Source of the DNA: Lunularia cruciata
Taxonomy: Eukaryota; Streptophyta; Marchantiopsida; Lunulariales; Lunulariaceae
Direction: 5' to 3'
NCBI GenBank assembly: GCA_948567375.1
Contig: OX419762.1
Location: 873,001-937,000, forward strand
DNA: 64,000 bases
Both the position numbers and the translations under genes were made by a program. This document shows positions 1-11,958 of this stretch, piece by piece; positions within the stretch are counted from its first letter, which is position 1, and the number at the start of each line of letters is the position of its first letter. The notes below the pieces were generated by a model. The model was not told the origin of the DNA and ran no database searches. It saw only the letters and a list, made by a program, of their open reading frames with translations.

Positions 1-2
1 TG

Positions 3-1079
3 AAGGAGCATCGGAGAGTCATTCCCCAAGATCGCAGGAAGAGGATGAAAGAATTCCAGATGGTGAAGTGTTCGTTGAGTGAAGTGAAGGAGTTGTAGGA
101 GCAACAAGTCCAAAGAAGCGAGGAAGTGGAAGAACTTCGGAGGGAGGAAGGCTTGATGAAGAAAAATCTGACCATGCTACAAGGAAGTTGTGCAGAAAAG
201 GAAAAGGAACTGCAAAGACTAGCCGAAGAATTCAAGGAACAAGCGATGTGGCTCAATAAGATGAAGGAAGAAGTGAGTGATGTGCGCATCAAGAATGTTC
301 ATTTGAAGGCGATGAACATCGTAATGGAGCAGGAGTTGGACAGTTTAAAGAAAAGTGCAACAGCAAAAGATCAAGCATGGCAAAGAGAGTTGGCAGCCAG
401 GCAAGAAGAAGAAGAACGATTACAAGAACTCGTTAGGAGCGCAAAAGGGTAGAGCATGCAATATGTAGAGGAGAAGAAGATGCTCACTGCAGAATACAAA
501 GATGAGTTGAAGATGTATCGTGAGGAGTTGAAGGTGGAGCACTCTCGAGGATATGCATCGGAATCAGTAGGGGAAGTTGCAAGAAAGTTAAGAGCAATCT
601 TGAGGACGGAGGCTGAAGGGAGATTGGAGGAAGCTTGCCTACATGAGTTGAAGTTACTTGTGCAGGAAACGCGGAAGAGAAAGGCCAAGGATGTGGACAT
701 GAACACCTTATTGATTTGATTGAGTGAGCGTGTAGATAGGAAAATGTTAGATGTAGAGAACAATGTTAGTCTTAGACTAGATTTAGTCAATTCGGAATTA
801 GAGAAGATTCGGAATAGTGTGACAGTGGAGAAGAAACCCGATGTCGCAGAAGTAGGAGTACAGGTGTCATCGGACTTGATGATTGACACATTAGAGGAGA
901 GTGGGTCAGGAGATAAGGATGTAGATAGATTACCCATGAGCTCAATTGTAGATTGTAGTGTAGAAGTAGTAGAAGTAGTGAAGGAATTAGTAGAATTAGC
1001 TATACCCGAAGAGGGAGAAGTGATAAGAAGATTATCGGGTTTGGAAGCCGATGATGTGGTAGACATCGGATCGGGATAA
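3..1079 (+). pseudogene. Decayed coiled-coil protein, 3' end (probable retroelement ORF)
   Basis: One reading frame runs from the window edge to a stop at 1077-1079 and is broken by in-frame stops near 99, at 450-452 and at 717-719, so it was one coding sequence. The product is rich in Glu, Lys, Arg and Leu with heptad-like spacing through about 120-700, which predicts a long coiled coil. The last 80 residues are acidic and end in the short motif EADDVVDIGSG. That tail recurs on the minus strand in the solo LTRs at 11959-13895 and 32432-34120, which ties this frame to an LTR-retrotransposon family rather than to a host gene. I recognise no catalytic domain. A Gag or accessory protein is likely, but this is inference. 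Confidence 0.55.
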
Positions 1080-1879
1080 GTATCAATTTTGAGATAGGAA
1101 AAGGTAGATATGAAGAGATAGACTGTCACTTAGGATCTGCAGGTAGGAAAGGATGTTAGGAAGCAGTGCCTAGGTAGGCAGGTCTGCCATTTGCTTCAGT
1201 ATTTAAGTGGAGCATTTGCAGTACAATGTTATTCAATATTCATATTTTTTGAAGATAGATAAAGCGAAGTGCTGTTCTTAGTGCTTGTTGCTTAAGCTTA
1301 ATTCTGATTGTCAATTTTGTGTTTGTAATTGTGAGTGTGTGGAGAATTCCAAAGAGCAAGTCAGTGTGTCTGTGGATGTTGGAATCTACAACCTTGATCT
1401 TCATTCTATGTGTTTGATCTTGAGTGAAGTGCATCAGAGCAATGCCTTGACAGATCTGAGAGGAATTGTAGTGTTGGTAGTATTTTGCATTGGTGAATGC
1501 AACACAAAGTTGATGTGAAGTAATTTTGATCAAGGAAGTTGTGCCTTCAGTGGAGTGGTGGAACACAATTTTGAGGCAAAATCGTTCTTCGCAGTGAAGT
1601 GCCATCTTTGGGAGAATCTGAATCATCACAATCAAGAGTTGTTTGGACAGAATTTACTATGTTGTGATTATGTGTGTGTATTCGTGACAAGTTGTCAAGA
1701 TTGTGAGCTTGTTACTCTCTTCTGGGTGTAGTTTCTACCTGAGAGATTAAAGAAGCAATCAAGAAGAACTGCACTTGTGACTGTTGACTTTGTATTTGGA
1801 CATTTCTGCATAGTATCTCTGCGGGAACAAACTTTACTTACCCGATTACTGCAAAAGTGATATTTGTCGGATTGTCATA
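838..1879 (+). repeat. LTR, family 1 (3' portion)
   Basis: This stretch is homologous, in opposite orientation, to the solo LTR at 11959-13895 and more distantly to 32432-34120. The end near 1860-1879 matches the family terminus (a GGRTTGTCA-type end). A TATA-like TATTTAAG at about 1205-1212 lies at the place where the other copies have a similar A/T-rich box. The first 900 bp of the solo LTR are not recognisable here, so this copy is partial or a different subfamily. Confidence 0.6.
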
Positions 1880-2009
1880 CTTGATTCAGACTTATTTTGT
1901 TACTCTTCTACAAGTTTAATCAATGCTCTTATTCCTAACTTTACCTCCATTCTAATTGCAATCATGCACCCTTCATACAACAAAGTTATCAAAATTTCAA
2001 AGAGAAGGA
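1880..2009. other. Short spacer
   Basis: Between the LTR end and the first gag-like codons of the next element I see no feature. Confidence 0.4.
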
Positions 2010-3250
2010 TGAAGAAGAAGATCCGAACACATCCATGAAGGAATTTGAGGCAATATCTATAGCTAATAGGGAAGATGAGGATGCTGATAGATGAGGATGC
2101 TGATATGTTTTAGACTCCAAATATTTCCAAGCTTACCAAGAAAGAAGGTCAAAAATTGTTACAAGCATGTAAGTCAAAATCTTGATAAGGTGGTGGACTT
2201 GCTAACCCATTAAGAGCCAATTCCTTGAACAATTCCAAGAGCTAGACTACAAGTCAAATGTGTTCACAATCCTCAATAGCTTAAAACAAAAAAGGAATGA
2301 GAAACTATGTGACTACACAACAAGGTTTCAAAACCTTTGGAGCAAGGTGTCATCCTAGGATATTTGGATGCACAAGCAGTGGCATGGTTCTTAAGAGCAC
2401 TATCAGCAGAGCTTTGGATCATTGTTAAAAAACAAGAACATGATACACTAGTTAAGGAATTGAAGTTTGCAAAGTTGTATGAGTTGGCTTAGTTGAACTT
2501 TTTTGATAAGTAGCACCAAGGCCACAATACAAAGGAGCCAAGGAAAAAATCAATCTAAAGGTCACCTTGTTTGTCTTTGGAGTCTTCCATTACAACATCT
2601 CATTTAGAGTCATCTTTGTCCAAAGATTAGAAAGAAAAAGAGGTGCTCAAAGAAAAAGTGCAGTTGCCACTCCAAAGACCTAGCTGCATCTAGGTATGAA
2701 GTTGGAGGAGCTTATTAAGAAGTTTTCCAACTTCAAGGTACAACTGGTTGGGGCAAAGGAAAGCCAAAAACTTAGTGCACACTTTGTGGTAAGTTGTGAC
2801 ATGCTAACACTAAATGTATGCTACTCATTCCTCTTCTTTGGTGCTTCATGTTGAATTTATTCGTGGGTGAGAAGAGTAAGAGTGTTAATTGGAGGAAGAT
2901 GAATAGGTCTTTATAGTGCAATAAGTTCCTACAAACATGACCACAATTCCTCCCCTCACCATTCCCAAGTATGTGGTCAAGGAGTATGCTACCAATGAAC
3001 CTCAAAAGAGAATTCTACCTCCATGGTAGAATGATAACCCATATACATGTTATAATTATAGAGCTCCCAACCATTGATCTTTAAATTTTCCAAAGCATAG
3101 GAAACAAATTTTTTATACTCCATTATCTGATCATTGTAAAACATCCAATCATGTAGTGGCTAATTGTCCCTAGCCACCTACCCCAAAGCCATTAGTTAGG
3201 TTTACTTTATCACCACCTTCTACAAATGTGGACATAAAATTTCACTACAT
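2010..3250 (+). pseudogene. Ty3/gypsy gag, heavily decayed
   Basis: Conceptual translation in shifting frames gives Gag-like text, including a stretch near 2220-2560 typical of retrotransposon capsid (a Leu/Lys-rich helix with a YTTRFQNLW-like motif) and a His/Cys pattern near 3120-3170 that could be a worn zinc knuckle. Stops and frameshifts are dense. It is followed in the same orientation by protease, reverse transcriptase, RNase H and integrase remnants, which is the main reason for the call. No coding capacity remains. Confidence 0.5.
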
Positions 3251-4740
3251 TACACTAGAAGAGTTAAGAGAACAAGGCAATATTCTCTTTGAAAAAATCG
3301 GATGGCTTGATCTAGAGGTAAATTGAGTAGACATCCAATCCGGCAAGAAGGAGATGAGCAATACAACTTCTTTGAAGTCATTTGACTCTTTGCAGTCAAA
3401 GAGAAGCAAGGGCATCTATGCAAGATCCTATCCAAGAAGGAGCTAACATTATTGGCAAGGATCAAATCAAAAGAAAGCAAGAAGGAACCTCTAAGCAAGA
3501 TACCTTTGACCACAAAGGAGATACCTTCTACTCCAAATGGAGTTGAACAAGTTGTGACAAACAAGAATGCTTAATCAACTCCCTGATAGACATTGGGAAG
3601 GAATTATAGGAGCTGTTGTTGGATAAAATAAGAGAGGTGCAAAAAAATGTTGGGAACATGGGACGAATTGAGAAGCAAATATCAATGATCACCATTTTAC
3701 AACAAGAGTCAGATTTCAAGTTTAAAAGATACAACCGTTTAAAAGGTTTGACTCCAAAGGATACCTACCCAAAGGGGTCTTCCCTAAAGGCAGATATGGC
3801 CAAAGATACAACTCCAAAGTCCTCCACTCCAAAGGTTTCTATTACAAAGAAGGCCATGTGAGAGAAAAATGAAAAAAAGTTGTACACTTTTGGATATCAC
3901 CAAGTATTGCGTTGTTGTAGATTTTGCATCCTCCAAGGTAGATGTCAAGTTCAAGCAATTGTTTGAAAAAGCTAAAGATAAAAATGCCAATTTTCCATGG
4001 CACTCCAAAGGGTACAAAAAAGGAAGCACACTGATCTACCTACTTAATTTACACAACATAGCTAGAAGATTTGAGTGCCCTAGAGGTAGAAGTAGAAATT
4101 AACAGTTGCATGATTCAATCAATCTCCATAGATTTTGGATCAAGAGTTATTGTGATGATTGAGGAGATAGTACATAAGTTAGGATACATCACTTTCAAGC
4201 CTACTCCTTGTATCCTACAATTTGGGGATCAAACTCCAAAGGAGAACTTTGGGGATGTTGTCAAATGTTTAGACTATTATAGGTAGTGTGTCATTTTCAT
4301 CCCAACTAAGTCACTCTTCATCCCATAACCAATACATGCTACCCATTACTAATAGGAAGATCTTGGTACTTGATTGTATACTAGTATCAATAGAAGCTTA
4401 GATTCTAAGATCCCTAGTCTTCAAATCCTAAATTGGTTACAATGTGCTTGAAGAAAAGCATGCACTTAGGAGAGACCTTCTCATTAGATGAGAAATACGT
4501 TGAGGACACATATGAAAACTCCAAAAGCTCATCAAAGGAAGATGTAGTCACTACTTGGAGTGCTACAAAAGTGGAAGAAAATGCCAAAAGAAGTGACGAC
4601 TTTGAAGGTCAAGAGGATATTGCAGCATTACTTCAGGTAAGTCAAGTCAATTATTTGGAGTCCATGGTTATCCCAATGATTTTCAAGATTTGATTGTAGC
4701 TAAAGGGAAGATCTTGAAGATATCCAAGCATATGTCTTAA
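3251..4740 (+). pseudogene. Ty3/gypsy gag-protease junction, decayed
   Basis: The protease is visible near 4080-4285, where a SIDFGSRVIVM-like stretch replaces the usual aspartic-protease core (D-T/S-G). The catalytic triplet reads DFGS, so it would be inactive. Before it, 3616-3861 encodes a run of short Thr/Pro/Lys repeats (several copies of a TPK-like unit), probably a linker. Position between gag and reverse transcriptase supports the assignment. Short open frames here are fragments of the old polyprotein. Confidence 0.5.
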
Positions 4741-6330
4741 GCTAAGTACAAAGAATGCACAACATTGTCTTGGGAGTACCAAGACATCTTCACCTCAAAG
4801 ATCAGTAGATGTTGGATATCTTGCAACCATTTTGGGAGCATTAGATCAACCAAGAAGAAGATCCAGTCCCTATATGGCAATGAAAATATTGGTTGAACCC
4901 AAAATACTTTTTTCTAATAAAAGATAAAATAGACAAATACCTTTGAGCAAGTATCATCTTCCTTGTCTAAAATAATGAACAGGTTTGCCTATTGTAGTAC
5001 TACCAAAGGAGAAGACTTGGAAGATCTAAGTGTGTCAAGACTTCCAAAATTTGCAACCACCAAGAATTATCACCATCCTTTGCAATTCACTAATGTCATT
5101 TTAGATCAAGTTATAGGACACCTGTGCTATAGTTTTTAGATGGAATTTTAGGTACAACCAAGTCTCCATTTGGAAGAAAGATAGGGTTAAGGCTACCTTC
5201 AATAACTAGAGTACTTATGCTTATACTAATTATGCTCATACTATACTTATACTTGATGGGGTCTTCCCATCCTTCATTTTTTCTATGCGGTTGTCCTTTC
5301 TTATACTTATACTAATAGAATACTATTTGACCTAATCAATGAATCTGCAACCTTCTAGAGAATGATGATAGCACTATTTAAAGACTACCTTGGAAGTTCA
5401 TGGGAATTTTGTGTCCTTGCTAAAGAGAAGATCATCTCTCTTTTCTTAGGAAAATTTTTCAGCAATGTTGTGTGACAAGATTTTCCTTATACCTAGAGAA
5501 GTGCTTCCTCCTAATGACCAAAGGCATCCTACTTGGACATTGAGTCTCAAAGAGGGGCATGGAGGTGGATGTAGGAAAGGTAAAGGTGATCCATGCTCTT
5601 GAAGCTCCTAAAAATCAAAGAGAACTAAAAACCTTTCTAGGCCACATGGGGTACTAAACAAGGTTCATTGCTTGTTATGTAATTCTGCTACACTCCTCAC
5701 AAAATTTCTCAAGAAGTCCAAAGATTATATGTGGGTAAAGGAGAAAAAGGAAGCTTTCGTTGTGTGGAAGACCAAATTAGTAGAAGCCCTAGTAATGCAA
5801 GCTGCCAATTGGAAAAGTGTGTTCTACATATACATGGATACCTAATAGGTAGCCATAAGAGTAGTGCTAAATCAAAAAGATGATAGCAAGAAGGACTACC
5901 CAATATACTTTGCTAGCATGTAATTATAAGAGATGGAAAACAAGTGTACCACTACCAAAAAAAAGCATTAGGAATGGTATATGCTTACAAGAAGTTTCAT
6001 CATTACCCATTAGGGTACAAATTTACCTTCTATGTAGACCAAATTACCTATTAGGATACTTCTCTTGCAAGAGTCCACTGACACTATGTAGGTAAGGAAG
6101 TGAATGCATCATGAGAATGCAGTATTTCTATCCTAATTCAAGACCAAAGATCACATTGAAGACCTAGATAAAAACTTCTTTGATGAAGAGTTGTTCAATA
6201 TTTTAGTATGCATCATTAAACAAAGTATAGATACCTTTACACCCCTATAGTATCTTGAAGGGATGAATTTGGAGCAAAGATCAATCTTCCTTCACAAGAT
6301 TAGTATGTATGAATTGAAGTGGAATTTTCT
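4741..6330 (+). pseudogene. Ty3/gypsy reverse transcriptase and RNase H, decayed
   Basis: The best-preserved block lies at about 5571-5670 and matches the connection subdomain following gypsy reverse transcriptase (ALEAPKNQRELKTFLGHMGY). Near 5130-5210 a degenerate YNQVSIWKKDRVKATF-like stretch corresponds to the fingers/palm. From 5700 to 6100 RNase H text follows, with a KALGMVYAYKKFHHYPLG-like segment. No intact YxDD motif is found. The relic is non-functional and belongs to a lineage different from copies 1-4. Confidence 0.65.
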
Positions 6331-7330
6331 ATTCAAGATGGGAGAGGATAAGGTTCTTTGATGCTATCTTGAATTTTATGAAGAAGGAATAGTAATTTAA
6401 TTTGTGTATATGGAAGCCATAAAAGGTCATTATGCCTTGAAAAAATATAGTGAAGAAGATCTTGGCAACTAACTATTGGTGGTTGATCATATTCAAGGAT
6501 GCATATAAATATGTCAAGAAGTATAGGTCTAAGATAAGGCAAATCATATCTATATCATGCATGCCGACAAACTAAAAGACCCACTCCAACCACTCAATGG
6601 CCCTTGAGATCCATCCTCCCCTTAGCACCATTTGAGAAATGGGGAATAGTCTTCATAGGTCCAATAAAGCATGCTAAAGAAACCACATAAAAAGGTATAT
6701 TCTAGCCTACACCAAATATACCACAAAGATAGTAGAAGCCAAAGCTACTTGGAGAGATGATGTTGAAATGGTAACAAAGTTCTTCTTTTGCAATGTCATT
6801 TCTCAATATATGTGTCTCTTAGAATTGGTCAATAATAGGGAAGTGCATTTCTTGAATAGTTTGGTAGAATCCCTCACAAAGTTCTTTCAAATTAAGCATC
6901 AAAAGACCACCTTCTAGAACCCGAAGGCAAATGGGCTAACGCAGATGGCTAATGGCCTCTTGTGTAAGATCCTAAACAAGAAAACCATCAATTATGCATA
7001 TGATTGGGATACTAAGTTTTGGTAGCCTTGTGGGCCTATTGACCATTAAGAAGACCACATCAAAGCAAAATTCCTACTTCTTAACATATGAGTTACATTC
7101 AATATTACCAATGGAATTTTAGGTACCTACTTATAGGATCTTCTCCAAAGAACAATTGTCCAAAGAAGAGATTTAGGACTTTTGGTTGCAATAGCTAATG
7201 TTCTTGGAAGAGAAGAGAGACAAATCACACAAGCATACAAACAATAATCAATTCCAAAGGAAAGAAGACAAGAAGATCATGACAAGAAGATCAAATGTGT
7301 AATGGTTGTAAAAGGAGAGTTAGTTTTATT
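6331..7330 (+). pseudogene. Ty3/gypsy integrase, decayed
   Basis: Between about 6540 and 7000, translation in mixed frames gives integrase-like pieces, including a HADKLKDPLQPLN-like segment and, near 6915-7010, a PKANGL-T-MANGLL-like segment that is the usual region of the last catalytic Glu. Stops are frequent. The order after RNase H fits Ty3/gypsy. I cannot locate the 3' LTR; the element fades out after 7330. Confidence 0.55.
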
Positions 7331-8334
7331 ATATGATAGTTGTCACAAACTCTTCTCCAAAAATTTGTACCTCCAATAAATGGGAGCATGCCAAGTAGTC
7401 AAGATCTATGATAATAGGTTTCTTACAACTATTTGATCTAAAATAGAATCTATTTGCCACTTGAGTGAATGGTTGGAGAGTCCAAAGATATAATGATGAA
7501 GCCCACAAAGGAAGATAATCCTTGTTTTTGGAGGTCTTACATTTGAGAATGAGGGGTATGTGGTACCCAAATTTTTACAAAAACAAAAATCTTTAAATTT
7601 CACTCTTGTTCACAAAGATAAGGCTAAGTAATTTCTTGTTCATGAAGATGAATTTCTTAGTTGATTTTCCTTTTGAGTTTGTACATACTATAACATGAAG
7701 AGGATAAGAATGAAGGAAAGTGGTCAAAGCCAAAGGGCTCAAGTATAAAGACCTTATATGCAAAGACCTTTGGCCCAAACATCATTTCATCCAAAGGATA
7801 TATATCAATTTGAATGCACCACCACTTGGATAAAGAACTACTACCAAAGACCACTTGCATTTAGTGAAGGTCTTGCATGTAGAGAGTGACCTCCCACCCA
7901 CTACTCAATAACTAAATGCTGATGACTGAAAGATTTTGACTCTAAATTCAAGTGCCCTTACTTAATTTCACTTTCTACAATCAATTTCAATTGCAAGCCA
8001 AAGATAGAAATTCCAATCCTTTGTAGTTCTTTGTGTGCCTTTTTACTTGTCCCAACCTTTGCATTTGAGCTCAAACCTTCATGTTAGTCTTTCTACCCTT
8101 ACCATCTTTGATAAGAAACATGGTGTTTACACCTAAGTAGTGGAAAAGAGTCCCTAAAGTAATCCTTTGTGCTATGGCATCAACAAGTATGCAATGTATT
8201 GTAGGACTAAGGTCATCTAGAGCAAACACCTTGCTTTCTTGCTTTGGGAATTGAGTGATGTTGCTATTATTAAAGAGATAAGACATTGGGAGAGAAGGAA
8301 TCAAGAAACCTTTGAAGCAATTTTTTTGCATGGA
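7331..8334. other. No gene recognised
   Basis: Ordinary-composition DNA with short chance frames on both strands. I see no domain, repeat or hairpin that I can name. It forms the flank beyond the 3' end of copy 1. Confidence 0.4.
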
Positions 8335-8995
8335 TGTTTTGCATATATACATCACTAAACAACATACATCATTATCAACATCATACACTGAAGAAACATA
8401 ACTCACACATAAGTCATACATGGACTCTAAAGTACCACAATTAGTCAATTTGTTTCTGCAACTCAAATCACACTCAATTAGATCAATACTTGATTTGTGA
8501 CTCAATTATCTACCAACACTAGGCATTGATTACAGTCAAGTCACACCCACTCTAGCTAAGAGAATCCATGTGATGTTCTCCGGCCTCTATCTACTATTGC
8601 CAGGAACTCAAAAGCTCAACATCAAAGAAGTGAGCTCTCTTGAGTTGCACTTCAAAACTATACTCCATGGACTTAAGCTAGGTCTCAAACCCTAATGGTC
8701 CCGTTGATGGCACACCCAATGGTCCAAAGGGTGCAAGTGACGATGGGCCCCACCATGTGGTCAGTACCCCAAAGAGGAAATCTGTCTGTCAACAAGTAAT
8801 CTATGAGTAACTACCAAATACTCTTGACTACCAACACTACTACTCCAGAGTCCAAGCAATCTAGGTGTGATGCTATGAATGGCATGACAACTCTTGTGCA
8901 TATATACATCGCTACATAATATGCATTTTTGTCAACATCACATACTATAGAAAACAACTCACACATAAGTTGTACATGGACTCTAAAGTACCATA
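8335..8995 (-). repeat. 3' LTR of methyltransferase/PHD Ty3/gypsy copy 1 (661 bp)
   Basis: Read on the minus strand this follows a G-rich polypurine tract and has TG/CA-type ends. It consists of a 105-bp module A (8892-8995), a 440-bp middle part B, and a second, directly repeated module A' (8335-8439). Copy 2 has the same structure with the same total length of 661 bp at 29560-30220, which argues that these are real LTR boundaries. The middle part matches the first 430 bp of the longer LTR-like segments at 19623 and 46224. How the two kinds of terminus relate is unresolved. Confidence 0.6.
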
Positions 8996-9009
8996 ATTGC
9001 CCCCCAGTT
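8996..9009 (-). other. Polypurine tract, copy 1
   Basis: On the minus strand a G-run (GGGGGGCAAT) lies directly before the LTR, the normal priming site for plus-strand DNA. The same tract is present at 50349-50362. Confidence 0.6.
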
Positions 9010-9236
9010 GGCCATTAGGTCCCTCTAACTCCAGATAGCCATCTATTCCAAGTATATGGTATACCCTATGGTGGGCAAAAGATCAGGAAGTTGTGTGCTA
9101 TCAAGCCTCATCATTAGTCACCTACCTACAATCTATACCATATAAAGGATGAACTAGCTATAGGTTAAGTACATCTAGGACATAATCTCTATCCCGGAGG
9201 AACCACCATGAGGAGAGGAGTCATACATGGCATATG
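9010..9236 (-). other. 3' untranslated stretch of copy 1
   Basis: Lies between the PHD-finger coding remnant and the polypurine tract. It is conserved with 30221-30413 and 50363-50517, so it is part of the element. Confidence 0.5.
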
Positions 9237-9560
9237 CTATCCTCTCAAATAGTTATCACACATTAATATAGTAACAACTCCACCAAAAGAACCGCATAAC
9301 ATACACCTTGAACCTACTCGTACAAGTGCCAAGCTTAGGTCCATAGTACCATCAATGTTTGGGAGGTGGCATGGCGCACAATTGTGCACATGATCCTTCC
9401 AAACAACACCATCATGTCCTTCCAACACAAGGACTCCAGATGGAAAAACCTCACGCACGTTCAAGAGAGTGCGTCCTATAGAAATATTCAAGTGTCATTG
9501 GTGTTGTCTACTCTATATATATATAGTCATCTGGATGAAATCAACAGATCAAGGGTCAAT
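9237..9560 (-). pseudogene. Integrase C-terminal domain and worn PHD finger, copy 1
   Basis: The frame encodes the integrase tail block (VREVFPSGVLVLEGHDGVVW) followed by the first PHD cysteine pair (CMLC). The second pair reads MCDN and the rest of the finger is cut by a stop, so the domain is dead here. The homologous region at 50518-50994 is complete. Mutations relative to that copy are largely C-to-T or G-to-A. Confidence 0.75.
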
Positions 9561-9599
9561 AACCTCCTCCTCAAATGGTAGTACAGTATAAGCTATCCC

Positions 9600-10330
9600 T
9601 ATGCTGAGCAATTGCCAAGTTCTTAAAGGCCATTGGCATCACTTTCCAAAAGGTCTTTGCCCATTGAGGACATGTGCTCATCCATACATTTGGATCATCC
9701 AAGTCCAAAACTACAATAGTATCTCAATGAATAGCTATAGGTAAATCTGGATCTCCTCCATAAGGAAAGAAGTAAGGAGAGAAGGATGTTAAGGAAACTT
9801 GCCAACTGAACCAATAGCCCATGGCCAACCAAGGTAATTGGAGATCCCAATCTCCCAAGTGGCCTCTCTGCAAACCATACTTTTGCAATCCTCTCTTCAT
9901 TGTCTGAACAACTCTCTCTACTAAGCCATCTGGTTTAGGGTGATCTTGGGAGGTAGTACAATGATCAATCAAAGCCTTGTCACACAAGACTTGAAACTCT
10001 CCCAATAACTCTGCACCCTGATCAGTCAAAACCTCAACTGGTGCACCAAAATGATTGAGAACCCGATCTAGGAACAAGTCAGCCTTCCCTTCATTGGACT
10101 TGTCAAGAAGTGACACCAACTCAATCCACTTAGAGAAGTGCTCAAACATCACAAAAAAATACCGATGATGTCTCACAATCAATGATAAGGGTCCAACAAA
10201 GTCTAAACTCCAATGATAACTCAATTCTATGATAGGTAATGGGTGTAATTGTTGTATAGGAGCAATTAATGATGCTCTAACTTTATCACAAACCACACAT
10301 CTCACAACAAATTTTTGTACATTGGTTTGT
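9600..10330 (-). pseudogene. Integrase core, copy 1
   Basis: The ORF 9724-10305 (193 aa) carries the Ty3/gypsy integrase core: the first catalytic Asp in YHWSLDFVGPL, the second in EVLTDQGAELL, and the Glu in PDGLVERVVQ. A CxxC near its start is the end of the zinc-binding HHCC domain. Residues expected for catalysis are present, but the C-terminal domain beyond 9724 is out of frame or interrupted, and upstream parts are broken. It acts in the same polyprotein as the reverse transcriptase. Homologues lie at 30749-31536 and 60360-61483. Confidence 0.8.
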
Positions 10331-11460
10331 ATACCGTGCCACCAATAATAACTCTAGAGTAAGCTATATGTATGCTTTACTCTAAAATGTCCTAGCTCCT
10401 TATGAGCATGACGGACCAACTCTGGTCTTTGAGATGGAAGTGGTACTACTTGCACTCTACCATCTTCTCATACACAAAGAATATGTTCGCATTCCAATCT
10501 AAATTGCTTGCCTCATTGGAGAACATGGTTTCTTTCCTTGGCCCCAATTGTGCCACCCACAACACCAATGCAAAGATTGTCCATCACTAAGACATCATCA
10601 TGAATGTCTTGCTGAAATGTACCACAATCTCCACTCTCTAGATCTATGACCTCAATAACTCCTCTTATATGCACTGAGGAAGATTCCACCAAAGCCTCTA
10701 AAAATATACAAACAAAGGCAGATGCATGCCAACATGGCACCATCTCCTCATATGTCTCACCATGCCAATGTGCTTCAGTCTAATCCTACTAACTAGGACA
10801 TGGGTTTTTACTCAACCTATTTGCATCACGGTTCACCACTCTAAGTCTGTGAATAATTATGAAATCATACTCCTGTAAAATCAGAGCCCATTGTGCAAGC
10901 TTCCTTGAAGCTTATTAGACTCCATCAACCACTTCAATGGCTAATGATCAATGATGAGAGTAAAGGGGTTACCAAATAGGTACTATTCAATCTATTGCCA
11001 AGCACTCTTCCTCATGTGAACTATACTTCACCTCTACTGAATTGTTGGAGCAACTAGCATAGGCTACCACAAACTCCTTCCCCTCATTATCATGTTGGGT
11101 GAGCATTGCTCCAAGCTCCAACATACTCAAATTAGTGTGAATCTAAAATGGTCGTCCTTTGATCGATCTTCTCAAAATAGGAGCAAATGTCAACCTCCTT
11201 GAGATCTACAAAAGCTCTCTCCTACCCATCTTCCCAATACCACTCATGTGTAAGCTTGGTCAGCTTTGTCAAGGCCTTGGCAATTATACTAAATCCTCTA
11301 ACATAATGGCAATAGAAGTTTTTCAACCCAAGGAATGCTCACACTGTGCTCACATCTATAGGCCAAGGAATATGCGTAATAGCCTCCACCTTGGTTTGTT
11401 GAACACCAAGTATTCCATGGTAGATAGTGTGACCCAAATACTCAACCTGCTTGTAGAAGA
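10331..11460 (-). pseudogene. RNase H and reverse transcriptase remnant with a large deletion, copy 1
   Basis: From 10331 to about 11155 the DNA matches the linker and RNase H of copy 3 with many stops. From 11156 to 11460 it matches only the C-terminal part of the reverse transcriptase. At about 11463 the sequence jumps to the linker that in copy 3 lies some 840 bp away (62040 joined to about 62870), so the fingers/palm and the YIDD box have been deleted. The element could not make a functional polymerase. Confidence 0.75.
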
Positions 11461-11958
11461 ACCTAGAGTCATGCTCCCAACCTCAGTGTGAAAACTCCCT
11501 CCGATCTTAGTGCAAGCTCTATATGTCCTCTAGTTGCATCCCAAGTAGAACAAGGTTGTAATCCAAGTAGCCCACGCTCATTTGGATGGACTCCAAGTAG
11601 ACCACTCTCCCTAGTAGCCATTGGTTGTGTCCTAAGAATACCATGTCCACTCGGTCCGTCACCCCCAACATGTGCTTGAGTCGTCTTGATAGGCACAAAG
11701 CTCACAAGTGTTTGAGTAGTGATGCCTATCAAGCACATCTTATGCTGCTCTACCAAGCCAAGGCTCACAATTCAAGTCAAACAGTTCAGATCCATAGCTT
11801 GACCTAACACCTGACGCCTAGATGCATCTAACACTACTAAAACAATGGTAATACCGGTGCAAAAACCCATTGCTCGCTCTCTCTCTTATTGGCATTGGGC
11901 TCCATCAATTGCTGTAACTATGAGTCCTAAACTAATCCAAGACCTTCCTCTCAAAAAG
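11461..11958 (-). pseudogene. Gly-rich linker and C-terminal end of methyltransferase domain, copy 1
   Basis: This matches 62870-63355 of copy 3. It contains the Gly/Leu-rich linker (repeated GLLGVHP-like units) at 11480-11770 and the motif X to IX region of the C5-methyltransferase-like domain at about 11800-11930. The domain is interrupted at 11958 by a solo LTR and resumes at 13896. Confidence 0.7.

Noticed and set aside
371-1129. 252-aa minus-strand Ser/Thr-rich ORF
   Set aside because: Shadow of the plus-strand coiled-coil frame; the plus frame is supported by conservation of its tail in the other LTR copies.
1240-1635. 131-aa minus-strand ORF in LTR family 1
   Set aside because: Lies in the noncoding part of the LTR opposite to the element's direction; related frames in other copies are broken.
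8071-8505. 144-aa minus-strand ORF
   Set aside because: It crosses the LTR border and module A' of copy 1 and has no recognisable domain; chance frame.
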